Counted from the stretch's first letter, positions 23,866 to 35,115 are shown. The stretch: 64,000 nt of DNA from Fasciolopsis buskii (GCA_008360955.1 LUCM01000715.1:37356-101355), one strand, 5' to 3'. The notes: generated from the sequence alone by a model not told the origin. Numbers and translations: made by a program.

Positions 23866-25508
23866 AAAAATCTCCTCGTAAGCATTCAGAAAGTTTAAGT
23901 CCGAATCATTCTGTCTCCCGCGCGGACCCTGGCCAGAAACAAAGCATTTGTGATCTAAGCAATAAAACAAACGCGATCAGAAATATTCTTGATCTGTTGA
24001 TCTGCTTTGATCTTCAGTTTATAACCTCGGTGAATTTCCAGTATATTTGCTTTTATCATACTTTGATCTCGCCTAATGAATCATCATGATTTCGAGTCGA
24101 AGATTTCCGTGCTTGGCAAAACTTCAGATTGTAGTGACAAACCATCAGATACCTGAAAGCCGGTTGTTTGTAAATAGAGATTTCTGCGGATCGATAGAGC
24201 GATCGATCGGGTTGACCTTGAAACTTGTCACTTCCTAATGGTTGTTGATTCGACCAGTCAATGTTTGAGCGACTTCACCAGTATGACCTATCGGTTGAAA
24301 TAATCGGTCCAGTTGTGATTGCCTTGTTGGAGTAAATTAGTTGACAATTGACCTGGATTTTGGATATCACCGAATCTGTTCCGCACAGGCGGCAAAACAA
24401 CCAATACTCTTGAGTGATCCATTTATTGATGAGTCACAGAGGCAGTTTCGTTTTATGCCACCTGACTTGTAATTGACTATCATGTTTGCTCCCTGTGATA
24501 GTCGGCTACTTTTGTTTCTAGAGTATAGAAAATTGAAGCTGATAATATCCTCGGAAATATGTCAACGTTGTGGCTGCATTATTCTTAATCTCTCGTCTTC
24601 TTTTCTGCGCAGTAGAATAAAAACAGAAAGCATCTTGCTGGTGAGATCGCGCGGAAAATTTTGATACCCGACATTCATGCATTCAAGTTTTGTTTTAATC
24701 TCATCCATTGATTTGGCCCTCAGATGCGCGGAAAACGTTCTACACCACCCCATGTTATAAGTTGGTAAATTACTGAAAAGCTAGTGTATATTTTAAGCAA
24801 ACGGCTGCTCGCCGGCGTTCACGTAGATAAAAACAAGACGATTTGCCCTTGGTTATCCATGGTTTAGCATGATTATGTTCGCTTTTGGCCCTGAGATTAT
24901 TAGTTTTGATTTGAAGTTTGTAAACCTTCCGATGCTTTTGTCACCTATTTTCACTTTCCAGCACCGTCAAATGCTGTGGTCGCAGTTTTTGGCCTTGGAA
25001 ATGCACAAGTCGATTTCTGGCTTTTAGTTCAACGAGTCGAAACTTTCCTGATATGTGCCGCCACCTATCTGATTGTTCAGAGTGTGAAGAAAAACACTGG
25101 GATGAAAAGTTCTGTTGAATCCTGATGGCTTACAGAACATTGGAGTATATCGGATTTAGTAGTCGGAGATCATATGTCTAGCCAAGTTATGCATCAAGCC
25201 TTATCGTCGCTCAACTCACTACTGTGATACTATGAAGCTGTTTCAACCTTACTCGATGGTAAAATGGTTGAGGCTTCCGACTAACAATAATTTTCCCCGG
25301 AGTATTAATTTGGTAAGCCGTCCAAGCTGAACTAAAAATACTTGGCTTGTTTGGACCATGTAATGCGCATTAATATTAGGGTGAAAATCGACGGCTTTGA
25401 TCCGAGTTTCACAAAGTAAGAGAGACAGAGATAGAGTAATACGACATCCATTCTGTGCTCACAGTTATGCAAAATCACAATGAGCTAGTGAAATGAATTA
25501 AGTATCTA
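22741..25508. other. No gene recognised
   Basis: No supported gene. The segment from about 23307, after ttcaacag, reads open for 53 codons to a TGA (words SFFYPYVLENVTRS and WSFYRFGHYISGAYENF). It may be a terminal exon but has no confirming partner. A CT/CG tract lies at 23830-23866. Confidence 0.4.
23830..23866 (+). repeat. (CT)n followed by (CG)n
   Basis: About twelve ct units pass straight into six or seven cg units. Alternating CG of this length can adopt Z-form DNA, and the CT run can form triplex DNA. Confidence 0.9.
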
Positions 25509-25532
25509 GATGAGTAAACAAAATTTGCCCGG

Positions 25533-25580
25533 GAGCACAAGACCGGTTTCGGGGTTATTGTCGCTCGTCAGGTATGCGTA
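25533..25580 (-). ncRNA. Hammerhead ribozyme candidate (type I layout)
   Basis: On the minus strand, in order: stem I left gcata(c), core CTGACGA, a 14-base stem II region gcgacaataacccc, GAAA, CCGG, then TC and stem I right (t)tgtgc. CTGACGA fits CUGANGA exactly and GAAA is intact. The CCGG flanked by A and U gives a palindromic three-base-pair stem III ending in the standard GUC cleavage triplet (plus positions 25541-25543). Stem I pairs over five positions, including one U-G, with one mismatch next to the core. Stem II is the weak part: only the closing G-C and one further G-C pair form. A loopless palindromic stem III is known from dimeric hammerheads in Penelope-like elements and retrozymes. 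Confidence 0.45.
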
Positions 25581-25862
25581 CCCGGTACTCTCTTGTTCAA
25601 ACATCCTCATACTTGTACACTCCGAATTGATGCCTCAGCAAAATCTAGTCTTTAGCGTCAGGAGTGTACATGGAAGCTCTTCGACGAAGAGCCGAACTGA
25701 CAAATAATTATCAATGAATCACAGTTGTGGTTCTGCTGTGGACTCTTCGATGAAAAGCATCCATGCACACTCCTGACGCCAGAAATTTGATCCTGATCCT
25801 GAAGACGAGGTCTTGTGCTCCCGGGCACATTTTGCTCATTCATCCACATACTACTTACAATT

Positions 25863-25884
25863 TATATATATATATATATATATA
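25863..25884 (+). repeat. (TA)n microsatellite
   Basis: About eleven ta units at the end of the foldback element. Confidence 0.9.
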
Positions 25885-26020
25885 CAAGGCATAATAAATA
25901 TATGGAGGCGGAGCACTAATAATCTAATATCTATCTCAGTGAAACCAAGGTGGGATTTCTGAACTCCTTTCTATCAGACTGCTGATTAGCGTTTGACAAA
26001 CGGTAACGAGTCCAAAGTAA

Positions 26021-26290
26021 TCTTTGGTCCAACAAGAGAACTACACACCTAGATATTTGGATACATATGTTCGCGGTCCACAATCCTCAAAAGTTACACA
26101 ACTGAATCAAATTGGCAGCCGCCAACGGTTTAAATCGAAAAACAGTCTTTCACGATGGGATATTGTTGTTGATTTAGAGTTTGTGCACTGGTTCATTGTT
26201 CTCTCGAACAATAACAATGCACCTAATTTTTATTTGGGTCAACCACCTGGAGGAATGTGGGATTTTTTAGCTGCACATAATTTTAACTAA
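26021..26290 (+). CDS. Terminal-exon-like open frame, unrecognised
   Basis: Open for 89 codons to a TAA at 26288-26290, with an upstream stop at 26018 and no ATG near the start, so if real it is a 3' exon. It reads like soluble protein: NYTPRYLDTYVRGPQSS, SRWDIVVDLEFVHW and FYLGQPPGGMWDFLAAH. A possible acceptor is tccaacaag at about 26035. No partner exon was located and no family is recognised. Chance cannot be excluded. Confidence 0.25.
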   Translation, partial: SLVQQENYTPRYLDTYVRGPQSSKVTQLNQIGSRQRFKSKNSLSRWDIVVDLEFVHWFIVLSNNNNAPNFYLGQPPGGMWDFLAAHNFN

Positions 26291-26399
26291 TCCAACTTAG
26301 TCTTATTCGAGGCATCTGATACCTACACATCAGATTTTAATCAAGAGGTCCGTCCGGACAGCTTGGGCTTTGTCCTGTTGTTATTTGTTATTACTGTTG

Positions 26400-26400
<1 letters not shown>

Positions 26401-26438
<38 letters not shown>
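26401..26438 (+). repeat. (TAC)n trinucleotide microsatellite
   Basis: About twelve perfect tac units. Confidence 0.95.
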
Positions 26439-29035
26439 TTTTCCTATTAGTGAGCACGATATCCTCGACTTTCAATCGGCTGCTAAGTTTGACACTGATC
26501 AGAAGGTATGGCTGGCCTTGACCAACATTAATTAGTCCAGTTCTCGTTGACAAAGTCAATTCCAGCTTTATTTTGGCTCCCACGGTATTAGTTGTTCCGT
26601 TGAATGAAGACTAAAAGGAATGATTCAGAGTTTTATCTTTTCGTTTCTCACCTTAAAGCCGATTTTTGATACTTTCGGATGCTCAGTCTGTTTCCGAAAA
26701 GCTGTGGCCACGGAACATAATTGGAAGCAGTAATATTAGAGTTCAGTCATGCCCTCCCCGTGGTACTCGAGTTCTGAATGTGCGATGTCTGTCTACAGGT
26801 TCAAAATAAAAACTATCAGCGGTAACCCCCACCCCCTTGATTGATGTAAGCAAATTGTTGCAGGAAAGCCCAAACGCAACGCAAAGACGGTCGGTCAGTA
26901 TGATGTATACGTCAGCCATAAACGAGTTGCCTGTCCAGTTTTCATTTTCATCATTCCGAAAAACTGCTGAGATTTTTGCTTCGTAGGCGGATTTTCGCTG
27001 TCGCTAACTCTGATGGTTTCAGTCGATCGTCTCGCGGCCAGTTCAAATCTTTCTCTGGTTAAGCAAATATGAACTACTGAGCGGCCTCCGGCCGATCAAC
27101 ATGACTGTCATTTTTTTCTCATAAACAAGTAATTTATACCGGGTCCGTTCCTCTTAAAGCTCATTGGCCAATTGTCCCCATTATCCCAGGTTCATCGGCT
27201 TTCTTTTGGTCTTCATTTCTAATGGTGCCCACGTCCGACTCTGAACGTGTCACGAAAATCAGACCAGTTTTTTATTTTGTCCCAGAATTAGGACAAATGG
27301 TTAGTCCCTCATCCTACTCTCCGGTTCGCAGTTGATCACATTCCTGGTCCGTGCATCATTGACCTGATGCCAAAAAGTCTTGTCAACTAGTCCTGCAACT
27401 CGGACATAACCCAGCCTCACTGTTTGCATGATGCATTGCATCAAAAAAAATGCAGTCATCTTCTGTTGGCATCGTCTCGTACCTTTGTTTTGTAATTACT
27501 GGGTTGTTTCAGAGAATTCACAGTTTTGACTGACGGCCCCATAACTCTGGCGAGCATTGAGCACACGGAAACAGAATGTTGGAAGTGGGCTGACATCCAA
27601 ATCGTCCTTTTTGTTCCATCCGATTTACATAGGGCTTAGTAGATATTACCTGACCGAGTTGACTACTACCGCTTGTACAAGTAGTGGTTTACACTTCACT
27701 GATCTGGTTGCTCATCCTTTATTCGAAAATCTTTCTTTTCCGTTCGAATAATAAAAAAAATTAGATTCATTTTTATTATTAGTTCTATTTGCTACACAAC
27801 ACTTAGTGTAGATTACTTCAACAATAGCCACAGTAAATGACATACGCTCCTAAAAGAGAGTGTAGAGGACAGAATATGAGCCTCGAAAAAGAATATCAAT
27901 AACTGATTGATTTTTGTCAGACCCTTCAGTTTGTGCGTAAATATGGGACTGGATCATTCGGATCTATTCAATTTGATATCGTGACAATTTAATGCGCGGA
28001 TTATCTTTTGCCTATGCAAAAGCAATTTGTGTTGCTTGATCACGTGATACGTGGAGACCGTCGTTTGGTCATTCACATTCAATTTGACTACAGATCTTAC
28101 TGCCGTATCAGTCAGATCCAAGTGTTTCCTCATTTACTTTGGTTGTAATAAAACGACAGTAAGTTCACATCATCACTGGTTAAACTTCGGTGGGAAAAGT
28201 GCAAATTTTGTATTTCATCTGGCATTTTCTCTCTGTCCGCCTGTGACAAAACTTTGTGTCAGTCATTTTGCACTACAAATGTTTGTTAATTGACAAAGTC
28301 ATATAGTTGACACGTGCTTTCGCCTACTATTCCAATGAACGAAACTGTCGTTGGGTCGATATGATTAGCAAGTTTTCATCCATGAATTTGCCGTTGGTGT
28401 TGATCGATGTGTTGTACAAAGCTTGCCTCTTTCTTTATAGGCTCCGATTTGCGTGCAAAGATGTCTCGGTCCGCACTTTTTACATTATCATATTCTTCGA
28501 TCACGGAAAACGAAGTTGTATCAACTATGCTTCAAACCATATTTGTCAACTAGCCATCGTAGAACGAAACAGTTCACTGATAATAAAATTTTACCTTGTG
28601 ATGACAAGAAATTACTCCCTGTGCGATATCAATACTCAACTCACAGAAAGAAAATCATCATGTACGTATATCCACAGAGGCCGAATTGAGACTAGAATTC
28701 GGGATAGACGATTGTTGTAGAAAGTTCGGACGCAATTCATATGGATATCTAATAATTCTTAATAAATAGGAAACAGCTTTACAAAACATCTATGATTTCT
28801 TAATAACCATTTCAGAGTTGATTCCCCATGATGAGTAGTTTCCAATCAGATTTTTAACTAACATTTTTTCCATTTATACTGTCACGAAATCTTTGACGAG
28901 ATGAGTTGCTGTCAGCTATGAAGCTCAAATCGGTCCTTGATATCTATCCACGTGTGCGATATCGATTAAATTACTCATCATAACAGCTTAAAATACGAAT
29001 AATATAAACCGAGTATTTGGACCCGGAAATTGTTT
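26439..29035. other. No gene recognised
   Basis: Short frames at 27557-27751, 28051-28293, 28307-28720 and 28453-28689 (+). The last two overlap in different frames, and neither has a known domain. Confidence 0.4.
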
Positions 29036-29307
29036 ATTCTTCACGCACGAGTGCAATGGAAGGCACACACCCAATAGTCACCAGGGCGGGAGGGAGGACG
29101 AGCAGTCGTGACCCTGAAACTTGGACTAACACGGAACCACATAAGGTCACGTTAAGTCACATGTGGTAATGGGCCGGGTGACAGCGAACTGCTGTCCTCT
29201 ACCAAAGTGATCGAAGGGTTTGGGGTTCGAACCCCCAATCCCTTTGGTGGCAGATGCTCAATACACTTGACCACTGCCGATCAGGTGATTCATTAAAAAT
29301 ACCGCTT
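29036..29307 (-). mobile_element. tRNA-derived SINE, family A, fullest copy
   Basis: On the minus strand it starts with a tRNA-like head: an A-box-like ggcagtggtcaagtgt and a B box, ggttcgaaccc. Body landmarks follow: tcactttggtaga, gctgtcacccggcccatt, gtgaccttatgtggttc, gtgttagtccaagtttc and agggtcacg. The 3' end reads ttccattgcactcgtgc, then aataaac. About 270 bases. Six further copies lie in this window, which fixes the family boundaries. The family name is mine. Confidence 0.8.
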
Positions 29308-30124
29308 TTTGGTCCCGATGAACTGAGCGTCCCCCACTGAACCCATTGCTCGATGCCCGATACATGACGTTGTTGTCTACCGGGACCGCCTTAGTTTTGA
29401 CTTGTACAGAAGATTTTGTTTCGGATCCGAAATGTCCCCATTCCCTTCAGGGTCCGGTTGAACAAACCCGAATAATAGCACATCATGCCATTAATAATTC
29501 CACTCCTGTTCCCTTACATACATTGGTTTAATTTGCCGAGTGATGTGAAAGGGTGAAATTCAGTCTTTTCTTACTTACTGAAGTCACTGAATCCGTGTGA
29601 AATGTACCTTGCAAAATGAAAACAAGGAGTTATTCGACTTTCAAAATCAGTGCCAATTGGTCAGCCTTCGAAATTGTTCTCTCGTCGTTTATTTTTCAAA
29701 CCTACTTAAAGATATTTTTACGATTCTGTAGGGGCGACTGTGTATTGTTAGTCCAGGTCCTATTCAGTCCCCGGAAAGACCTATGCGATTTTGCACCCAG
29801 TAAATCCCTCGCATTTGCAAAAACTCATACCGTGCCTGGCATTTCGCATCAATTATTTGGCGATCCCTTAGTTCACCAATGCCACACGCACTAATTGGCT
29901 CCGGATTTCTAACTGTTATGTTTTTGTTTCACACAAACTGATTTTTGCACGCGATTTCGACGTGTTCTGGCAAAAAAGAAGGTTTGATTCGACTTACTGA
30001 TAGCTCGTTTTGACTGGGCTATCATGCTCGTAATTAGATGACAAACATTCCGATAAGCGAAAACCATCGTACAGTCAAACTGAAGCCAGGATGCAGTAAA
30101 AACAAAAGTGTCAATTCAATTTCG
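29308..30124. other. Possible exon fragments, unconfirmed
   Basis: The frame 29346-29531 (+) reads protein-like (LVLTCTEDFVSDPKCPHS), but no acceptor is visible. In 29616-29894 (+), the part after ttctgtag at about 29731 could be a terminal exon (words VLFSPRKDLCDFAPSK and GISHQLFGDPLVHQ). No phase partner was found, so neither is called. Confidence 0.25.
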
Positions 30125-30151
30125 GACCAAACGACGTAAGGAGTGTATCGA
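30125..30151 (-). repeat. 27-base exact repeat, copy 2
   Basis: Identical to 21524-21550. On the minus strand both read through as RYTPYVVWS. Surrounding sequence does not match, so only this core is shared. Strand follows the local minus-strand frame 30282-30034. Confidence 0.8.
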
Positions 30152-30454
30152 TTCAATTGTTTGAAAAAGCGAGCCAGATCAAAACCAGTCGTATTTCCTA
30201 TCGTCTCGCTCACGTGATCTTCCAGGCTGTACTGAAAGGGCCCTTCGATTAGTTCCGTTGTATACAATTCATGCACATTCATATATAGCTTACAATTACT
30301 GACGAGTAGTATGCGAGATTGATGTTTCTATGTTTGACTGACTTCTCTTCGGTTTCCACCTTTCACAAACAAGATCCGGGTCTTCCGGTCAACCTTGCAC
30401 CTGGGAAGGATCAGACCTGGTCGTCGTCCTCGTCTGAACTCACCATTTGTGCGT

Positions 30455-30535
30455 TTCCTCTCTTGCATCCAGGGTTTGAATCCGAGCCTTCCAGCTGGAT
30501 GGCATGCATGCTACCACTAAGCCACCTGTCCCCAC
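30455..30535 (-). mobile_element. tRNA-derived SINE head
   Basis: On the minus strand, an A box ggtggcttagtggtagc is followed about 45 bases later by a B-box-like gattcaaaccc. No acceptor stem closes, so it is a tRNA-derived repeat and not a tRNA gene. Confidence 0.5.
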
Positions 30536-30925
30536 TTAGGCTAATCAGAATTACCCAGTTGATTTCAATCAGTTATTGTCTTCAGTAGCTAACTGGCTAA
30601 TTGGTTAGTTCACTTTCAGGCCAAATCGCAGTATAAACATTTGGGTCACTGCTAGGAGAAACATGCAGATTGGATTGACTGTTTCCGCTAACAAACACAT
30701 TGTGAAAATCCGAAAGTGGTACATTTCTTTGATTAAGAGTGGAAATAACCTGCCTTTTGGCTACGAATCCGTGCGAAATGTACGTCCAGTTGGCGATGTC
30801 AACGAGGTGCGACGTTAGTCAGCATGAATTGATCCAAGCGGACTGGACATCATGTAACCGCAGATTTGATCCATCTTGGAGCCACACGGCAAATCTTAAG
30901 CGTTAGACTTTTACGTCTTATTGAC

Positions 30926-31095
30926 CAGCGGTGGTCAGAGCGATTAGGTCATGGCATGTGGACGTGAAGGTTGCGGGTTTGAATCCTCCCACAGACAGTC
31001 GACTTCCCCACCCGGCAGCCCTTTGTTGGCTACATCTTCCTTCCTGAAAAATGATGTACACATTGATAAAAGAAGTAAAAGATAGAAGAATGTTT
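30926..31095 (+). mobile_element. tRNA-derived SINE, family B, copy 1
   Basis: Head gcggtggtcagagcgatta, B box gggtttgaatcc. The body is cttccccacccggcagccc followed by cttccttcctgaaaaatgat. Matches 31757-31893 (-), 37172-37325 and 40365-40520. Confidence 0.75.
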
Positions 31096-31756
31096 CGGGA
31101 CAAGACTGCAACTTAGGCACCCTGGGTCCTAATGGGTCAGTGCTCTTTTTGGTATCGTATCCGTGGTCTTCGATGGAGTCTGACGAGTAGAACACTGCTC
31201 ATAATCAGAACGACAGCGTTACAAATCCAAGTTAGTACTTTAAAGGGTCAAGCTGCACCATCGGAGTCAATGCAAGGCGTTAGCTCGTCTCAAAGTGTAC
31301 AAGCTAAACTTGGCGATGACCGCCGATAAGCAGATGCCCGGCTGATAGTCACCATTCTCGTGTTGGATGATGCTACGGACGATCTGTTATGCGTACGAGA
31401 TAAACTGATAAGCCGATATTTGATAAACAAATACCTGACAGTCGGTCATCGGTAGGTCGATCCACTGTATCGATCTTGAAAATAAAAGTTTCGGCCCAGA
31501 GAATACGAGAATGCAACACACTTCCGATCAGGAGTTTGAATGCAATTCGATATGAAAAGGAAAGATGACTAGTAAAACAGTATGAGCTGAAAACCAATAA
31601 GCTGATCAGTCAGCATCAACACTTACTCAATAGAGACAGAGATGGTAGATAATATCCTGTTCAGTACGCTACGATTTTGATAATTATTATTGCACCGTAC
31701 TGTATGATAAACTTCTTTTATCGCCCATTTTCTTTGTTATTGAAATAACGGCGAAC
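31096..31756. other. No gene recognised
   Basis: Frames at 31132-31329 (+) and 31373-31597 (-) only; no domain is seen. Confidence 0.4.
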
Positions 31757-31893
31757 ACGATTTTTTCAGGAAGGGGGCCGCAGTCAACAGAGGGCTGCCA
31801 AGTGGGGAAGCTGTCCGGCGGTGGGAGGACTCGAACCCGCGACCGCCACGCCCAAACGCCACAACCTTATCCATTTAGCCACCGCGATCAAGG
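31757..31893 (-). mobile_element. tRNA-derived SINE, family B, copy 2
   Basis: Best-preserved head of the family on the minus strand: gcggtggctaaatggataag, then gcgggttcgagtcctcccac with an exact B box. The body is cttccccacttggcagccc and ccccttcctgaaaaaat. Confidence 0.8.
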
Positions 31894-33149
31894 GAACTGG
31901 CCCGTACTGTTCAACACATGGTTGAACTTGATATACGCCCAAAGGATGCATGATAGCCGAGATAAACAATTAATTAGGAAAAAGTGGAAGGAAATTGAAA
32001 GATCGTTTGCAAGTTTTACCACCTGGGGGATTTTTTAGCAGTTCATCATACTTGAAACAAAAAAGAAGGACGACCGCGCATAATATAAAAACCCAAACTG
32101 CATTGACACCGGTGAATCCGTTTCGGGAATCACCCACCACTCTTCCTAGTGGGGGATGTCTTCCGCGTCCCTATAAATCCAACAGGATAGACGATAGTGC
32201 CCCGGTGAGGCTGGCCTGAGAGTTGGGTTTTTAAACTCGTCAACATCATCTGTTGTTTTCAAGCCGGGGTGTTTGCAATATTTTCTCGGGGACCGCGCAT
32301 CGGCGTAAACGATAGGAGAGAATTCGCAGGACTTAGCCAAGGTACTGTAGCCGACAGGGAGAGAGGGGTATCACTTGAATGAACCTCTGGTAGCTCCGGA
32401 TACCCTCCTTTCTCGCATCGATTATAGGAATCGATTTGACATAAATATCTTTTGTCAACGGCTCACAAGAGGTTCTTAGCAAGCTACCCTTTTGGATTGA
32501 GTTAGTACTTGATTAATTTCCACATAGACTGTTAGTCGCAAAAGTGCGCCTTTTAATACCCTATCATCTAGAGGTTTCAAGTCTTCGGTTGTGAAAATGT
32601 CAACCCAGCCTAGTCAAGTTTTACTTTTTTGTGATACAGTTCACCGTACCACAGGTAAAAGTCACAGGATTTCTTGTGATGGTCATGTTATCCTCAAAGT
32701 GCCGATGCAACTTAAAAACACTCGCAAGGTGAGAGACCACGTAACGATTATCACCGGGCTCTTAGACGCAGTCGCAATCCCCGTGCTTGGTTATGCCTGT
32801 TGTAACGGACAAACCTCCCGGTTACACAATCTTCATCCGCATTGTCCGGTTGACTTAACGAACATAGGTTTCAGCAAGAAAGACCATTCTTTGCCTACTG
32901 ATTGTATATCACCGAAATAATTTTTGGATTGGGTAACGAGAAGGTGTACATGAAGGATGAAAAACGAAAATGAATAATTCCGATTGGCGGTTCCGCACAT
33001 TCGTTAGTCAAAATTGATCGACAAATATATGCTTACAAACGAATGGTTGAATCTAATATTGCACAGCAGGATCCGACTGAAACGGTCAGAGAAGGTAATT
33101 GGCTCCTTGGCGTGAACCAGCATCAGGACAAACAAATAACGATCATTGA
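31894..33149. other. Unrecognised; one small open frame
   Basis: The plus frame from the ATG at 32597 to 32920 (107 codons; words VLLFCDTVHRTTGKSH, VTIITGLLDAVAIPVLGYAC) could be a small gene, but it shows no family motif or signal peptide. It contains an internal AAG|GTGAGA donor-like site at about 32729. The rest is unassigned. Confidence 0.3.
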
Positions 33150-33206
33150 GAAAACACAAGTTGGCGAACAAGCTCGTTTTCAGTGATTCGTACTCATGCC
33201 ATGTCG
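33150..33206 (+). repeat. Solo copy of the Penelope-fragment inverted arm
   Basis: Contains ttggcgaacaagctcg, ttttcagtgattcgtactca and tgcca. It matches both arms around the GIY-YIG fragment at 41272-42015. It lies immediately before a family A SINE. Confidence 0.65.
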
Positions 33207-33221
33207 AAAACTCTCCGCAAC

Positions 33222-33465
33222 AAACAACCAGCGGACTGATGGTCTGTCACCCCTGAAACGTCAGAGACTCGAACCCTAAATCCGCCGGTCACTTTGGCGG
33301 TGGACAGCAACTCGCTGTCACTTGGCCCATTGCCACATTTGACCTACTGTGACCTTATGTGGTTCTGTGTTCGTCCAAGTTTCCGAGTCATGGTTGTCGT
33401 TCCCTCCTCTCTCCTGTGTAGATGCCCCTAGTGGCTATTGGGGTGTCCGTTCCATTGTTCTTATG
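33222..33465 (+). mobile_element. tRNA-derived SINE, family A, copy
   Basis: B box region gagactcgaaccctaaatc, then tccgccggtcactttggcgg, gctgtcacttggcccatt, accttatgtggttctgtgtt and atgcccctagtggctattgg. The A-box end is decayed. Confidence 0.75.
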
Positions 33466-34190
33466 CGCGAATCACGTCATTAGGAAAGTATGGCAGGAAT
33501 TCAGGTGGACAGCACGATTCCCCTAGCTGACAGCCACAGTTCAGGCAGTCATTTATGACAGACAGATCATCAAAGTCAAGAGGATAAAAATAAAGAACGG
33601 AAATATGTTTATCACACTGCCAAATCGGAGGGTTAATGTTCACCTAGTCGACACGTGGATCTGACTTGAAATTGGTTCGGATAAGCATAACATGTGATCC
33701 AGTAAACCTAGAAGAACTAATAAGGCGAACCGCACGCTTGTCTTCTTACTACTACGTGGTCCAGGGACAATGCAACATAGTAGAAATTCCGTGCTTGTCA
33801 GGGAAACCATTTTTTGGATAAGTTGAGGGGAGTCGATGTTGCTAGTAATCCAGCTATCTCAGAATATATAATCTCACACATCTTGCCACTGTCATGTAAA
33901 ACTACTCAAGTGATTTTGTAGAATGACATCATACCAGCACCTAGTTTAGTTTTCCGACGAAAATTCCGTTAACATCATGGTGCATCAACTCTCCCTTGGC
34001 CATCTTAATGAGTAAAGGTGGCTATACCATTCAACGTGATTGCCTGAGAAAAAAATGTAGCTTTACAAAAAATTCCCTATCGTATAATGTTTTGGTCGTT
34101 AAGCCCCAGTATCACTGAGGTAAGTAGAGTTGGTTTTTGTTTTCATTAGATGCACTAAGTCTTTCTGTGCGCTTGCGTTTACTTGTTAAT

Positions 34191-34230
<40 letters not shown>

Positions 34231-34914
34231 GGGCGATGACGAGGGAAGTTTTTCATGGCAAGTGCATATTTCTTATTGTTTGCTCCCATAATTAGTGGAA
34301 CAAAAATCTGCATTATGTTCAGGAAAGGGATTGAACCAGCAATCTCCAGGTTGAATTGCTACTGCACGTGTGCTTGTACCTGTATGGGGTTGTTACCTGA
34401 CCCAGGAATACCTTTATCTACTTCAGGGCAAAATACGGGGTTCTTCGCACATATCAGTATCGGATGCTGTCGCATAAACGGGTATACAATCTTGTAAATT
34501 TGACTTTGTTTTTCAGATTGAATTAGGCAATCATTAATCTAATCACAGCGACAAATAAGATTTCAGTCGCCTGCCTGGCCTCATCGGCTATTGTCCGCCG
34601 TAGACAAGCAACACAGATAAACAAAACCTAAAAGGTTCCGATATATCTGGAAACGTTTTGAAGTGGTATATGAAATCAAATATGCTGTATAGTGCAAATC
34701 CAAGTTCTGATTACGCAACCAAGGTTCCAGACCTCGAGTGATGCAATGATTCGGATTGGATAACGCCATAAAGCTTTAAATTTTGCATCTTTCTGACAGT
34801 ATCTGGAGGCCAATGATAAAAATTCAATTTCGCACAAGTTGGCCCTAATAAACCATCTATCAGGACATTATTTTCCACCACTAAGGATTTGGTAAATTAA
34901 CAGTTCTTCAGTCC
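33466..34914. other. No gene recognised
   Basis: Contains a (GT)n run at 34193-34228. The frame 34255-34497 (+) has no known domain; on its minus strand, at about 34320, is a lone B-box-like ggttcaatccc. The frame 34769-34581 (-) is also unrecognised. Confidence 0.4.
34193..34228 (+). repeat. (GT)n microsatellite
   Basis: Eighteen perfect gt units, the longest dinucleotide run here apart from the TA tracts. Confidence 0.95.
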
Positions 34915-35115
34915 CACAAAACGTCATAGTCTCGGGTCTCAGATCCACCGACCAGTTTGATGGCAGACGCCAAATCGCCGTGACCCTGCTCATAACCCCT
35001 TTTGACTGATTTAGACCGTACATGATTCTATGCTAATCGAAGTTTTTTGGGTTGTGATGGCCCGTTAGTCTTTCCTATTGAGGACTACTCTTCCACTGAC
35101 TTCATGTTTAACGCA
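34915..35115 (+). mobile_element. tRNA-derived SINE, family A, decayed copy
   Basis: Matches the family from ctcagatccaccgaccagtt through tgatggcagacgcc to acatgattctatgctaatcg and the tail ttccactga. Confidence 0.6.

Larger units (their letters stand above)
25509..25884. mobile_element. Foldback element carrying a hammerhead-like motif, copy 1
   Basis: Two inverted arms. The outer left arm, from 25509, has gtttgctcat-like ends and gcccgggagcacaagac. The right arm near 25805-25852 has gtcttgtgctcccgggc, then attttgctcattcatc. Inner arms at about 25650-25700 and 25715-25795 share the reverse complement of aatgaatcacag, actcttcgatgaa and catgcacactcctgacgc. A perfect eight-base-pair hairpin, gctcttcg-a-cgaagagc, lies at 25675-25691. 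The element runs into a (TA)n tract. A diverged single unit is at 56945-57216. Non-autonomous, no coding capacity; probably a retrozyme-like element or a Penelope terminal repeat, by inference. Confidence 0.65.
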
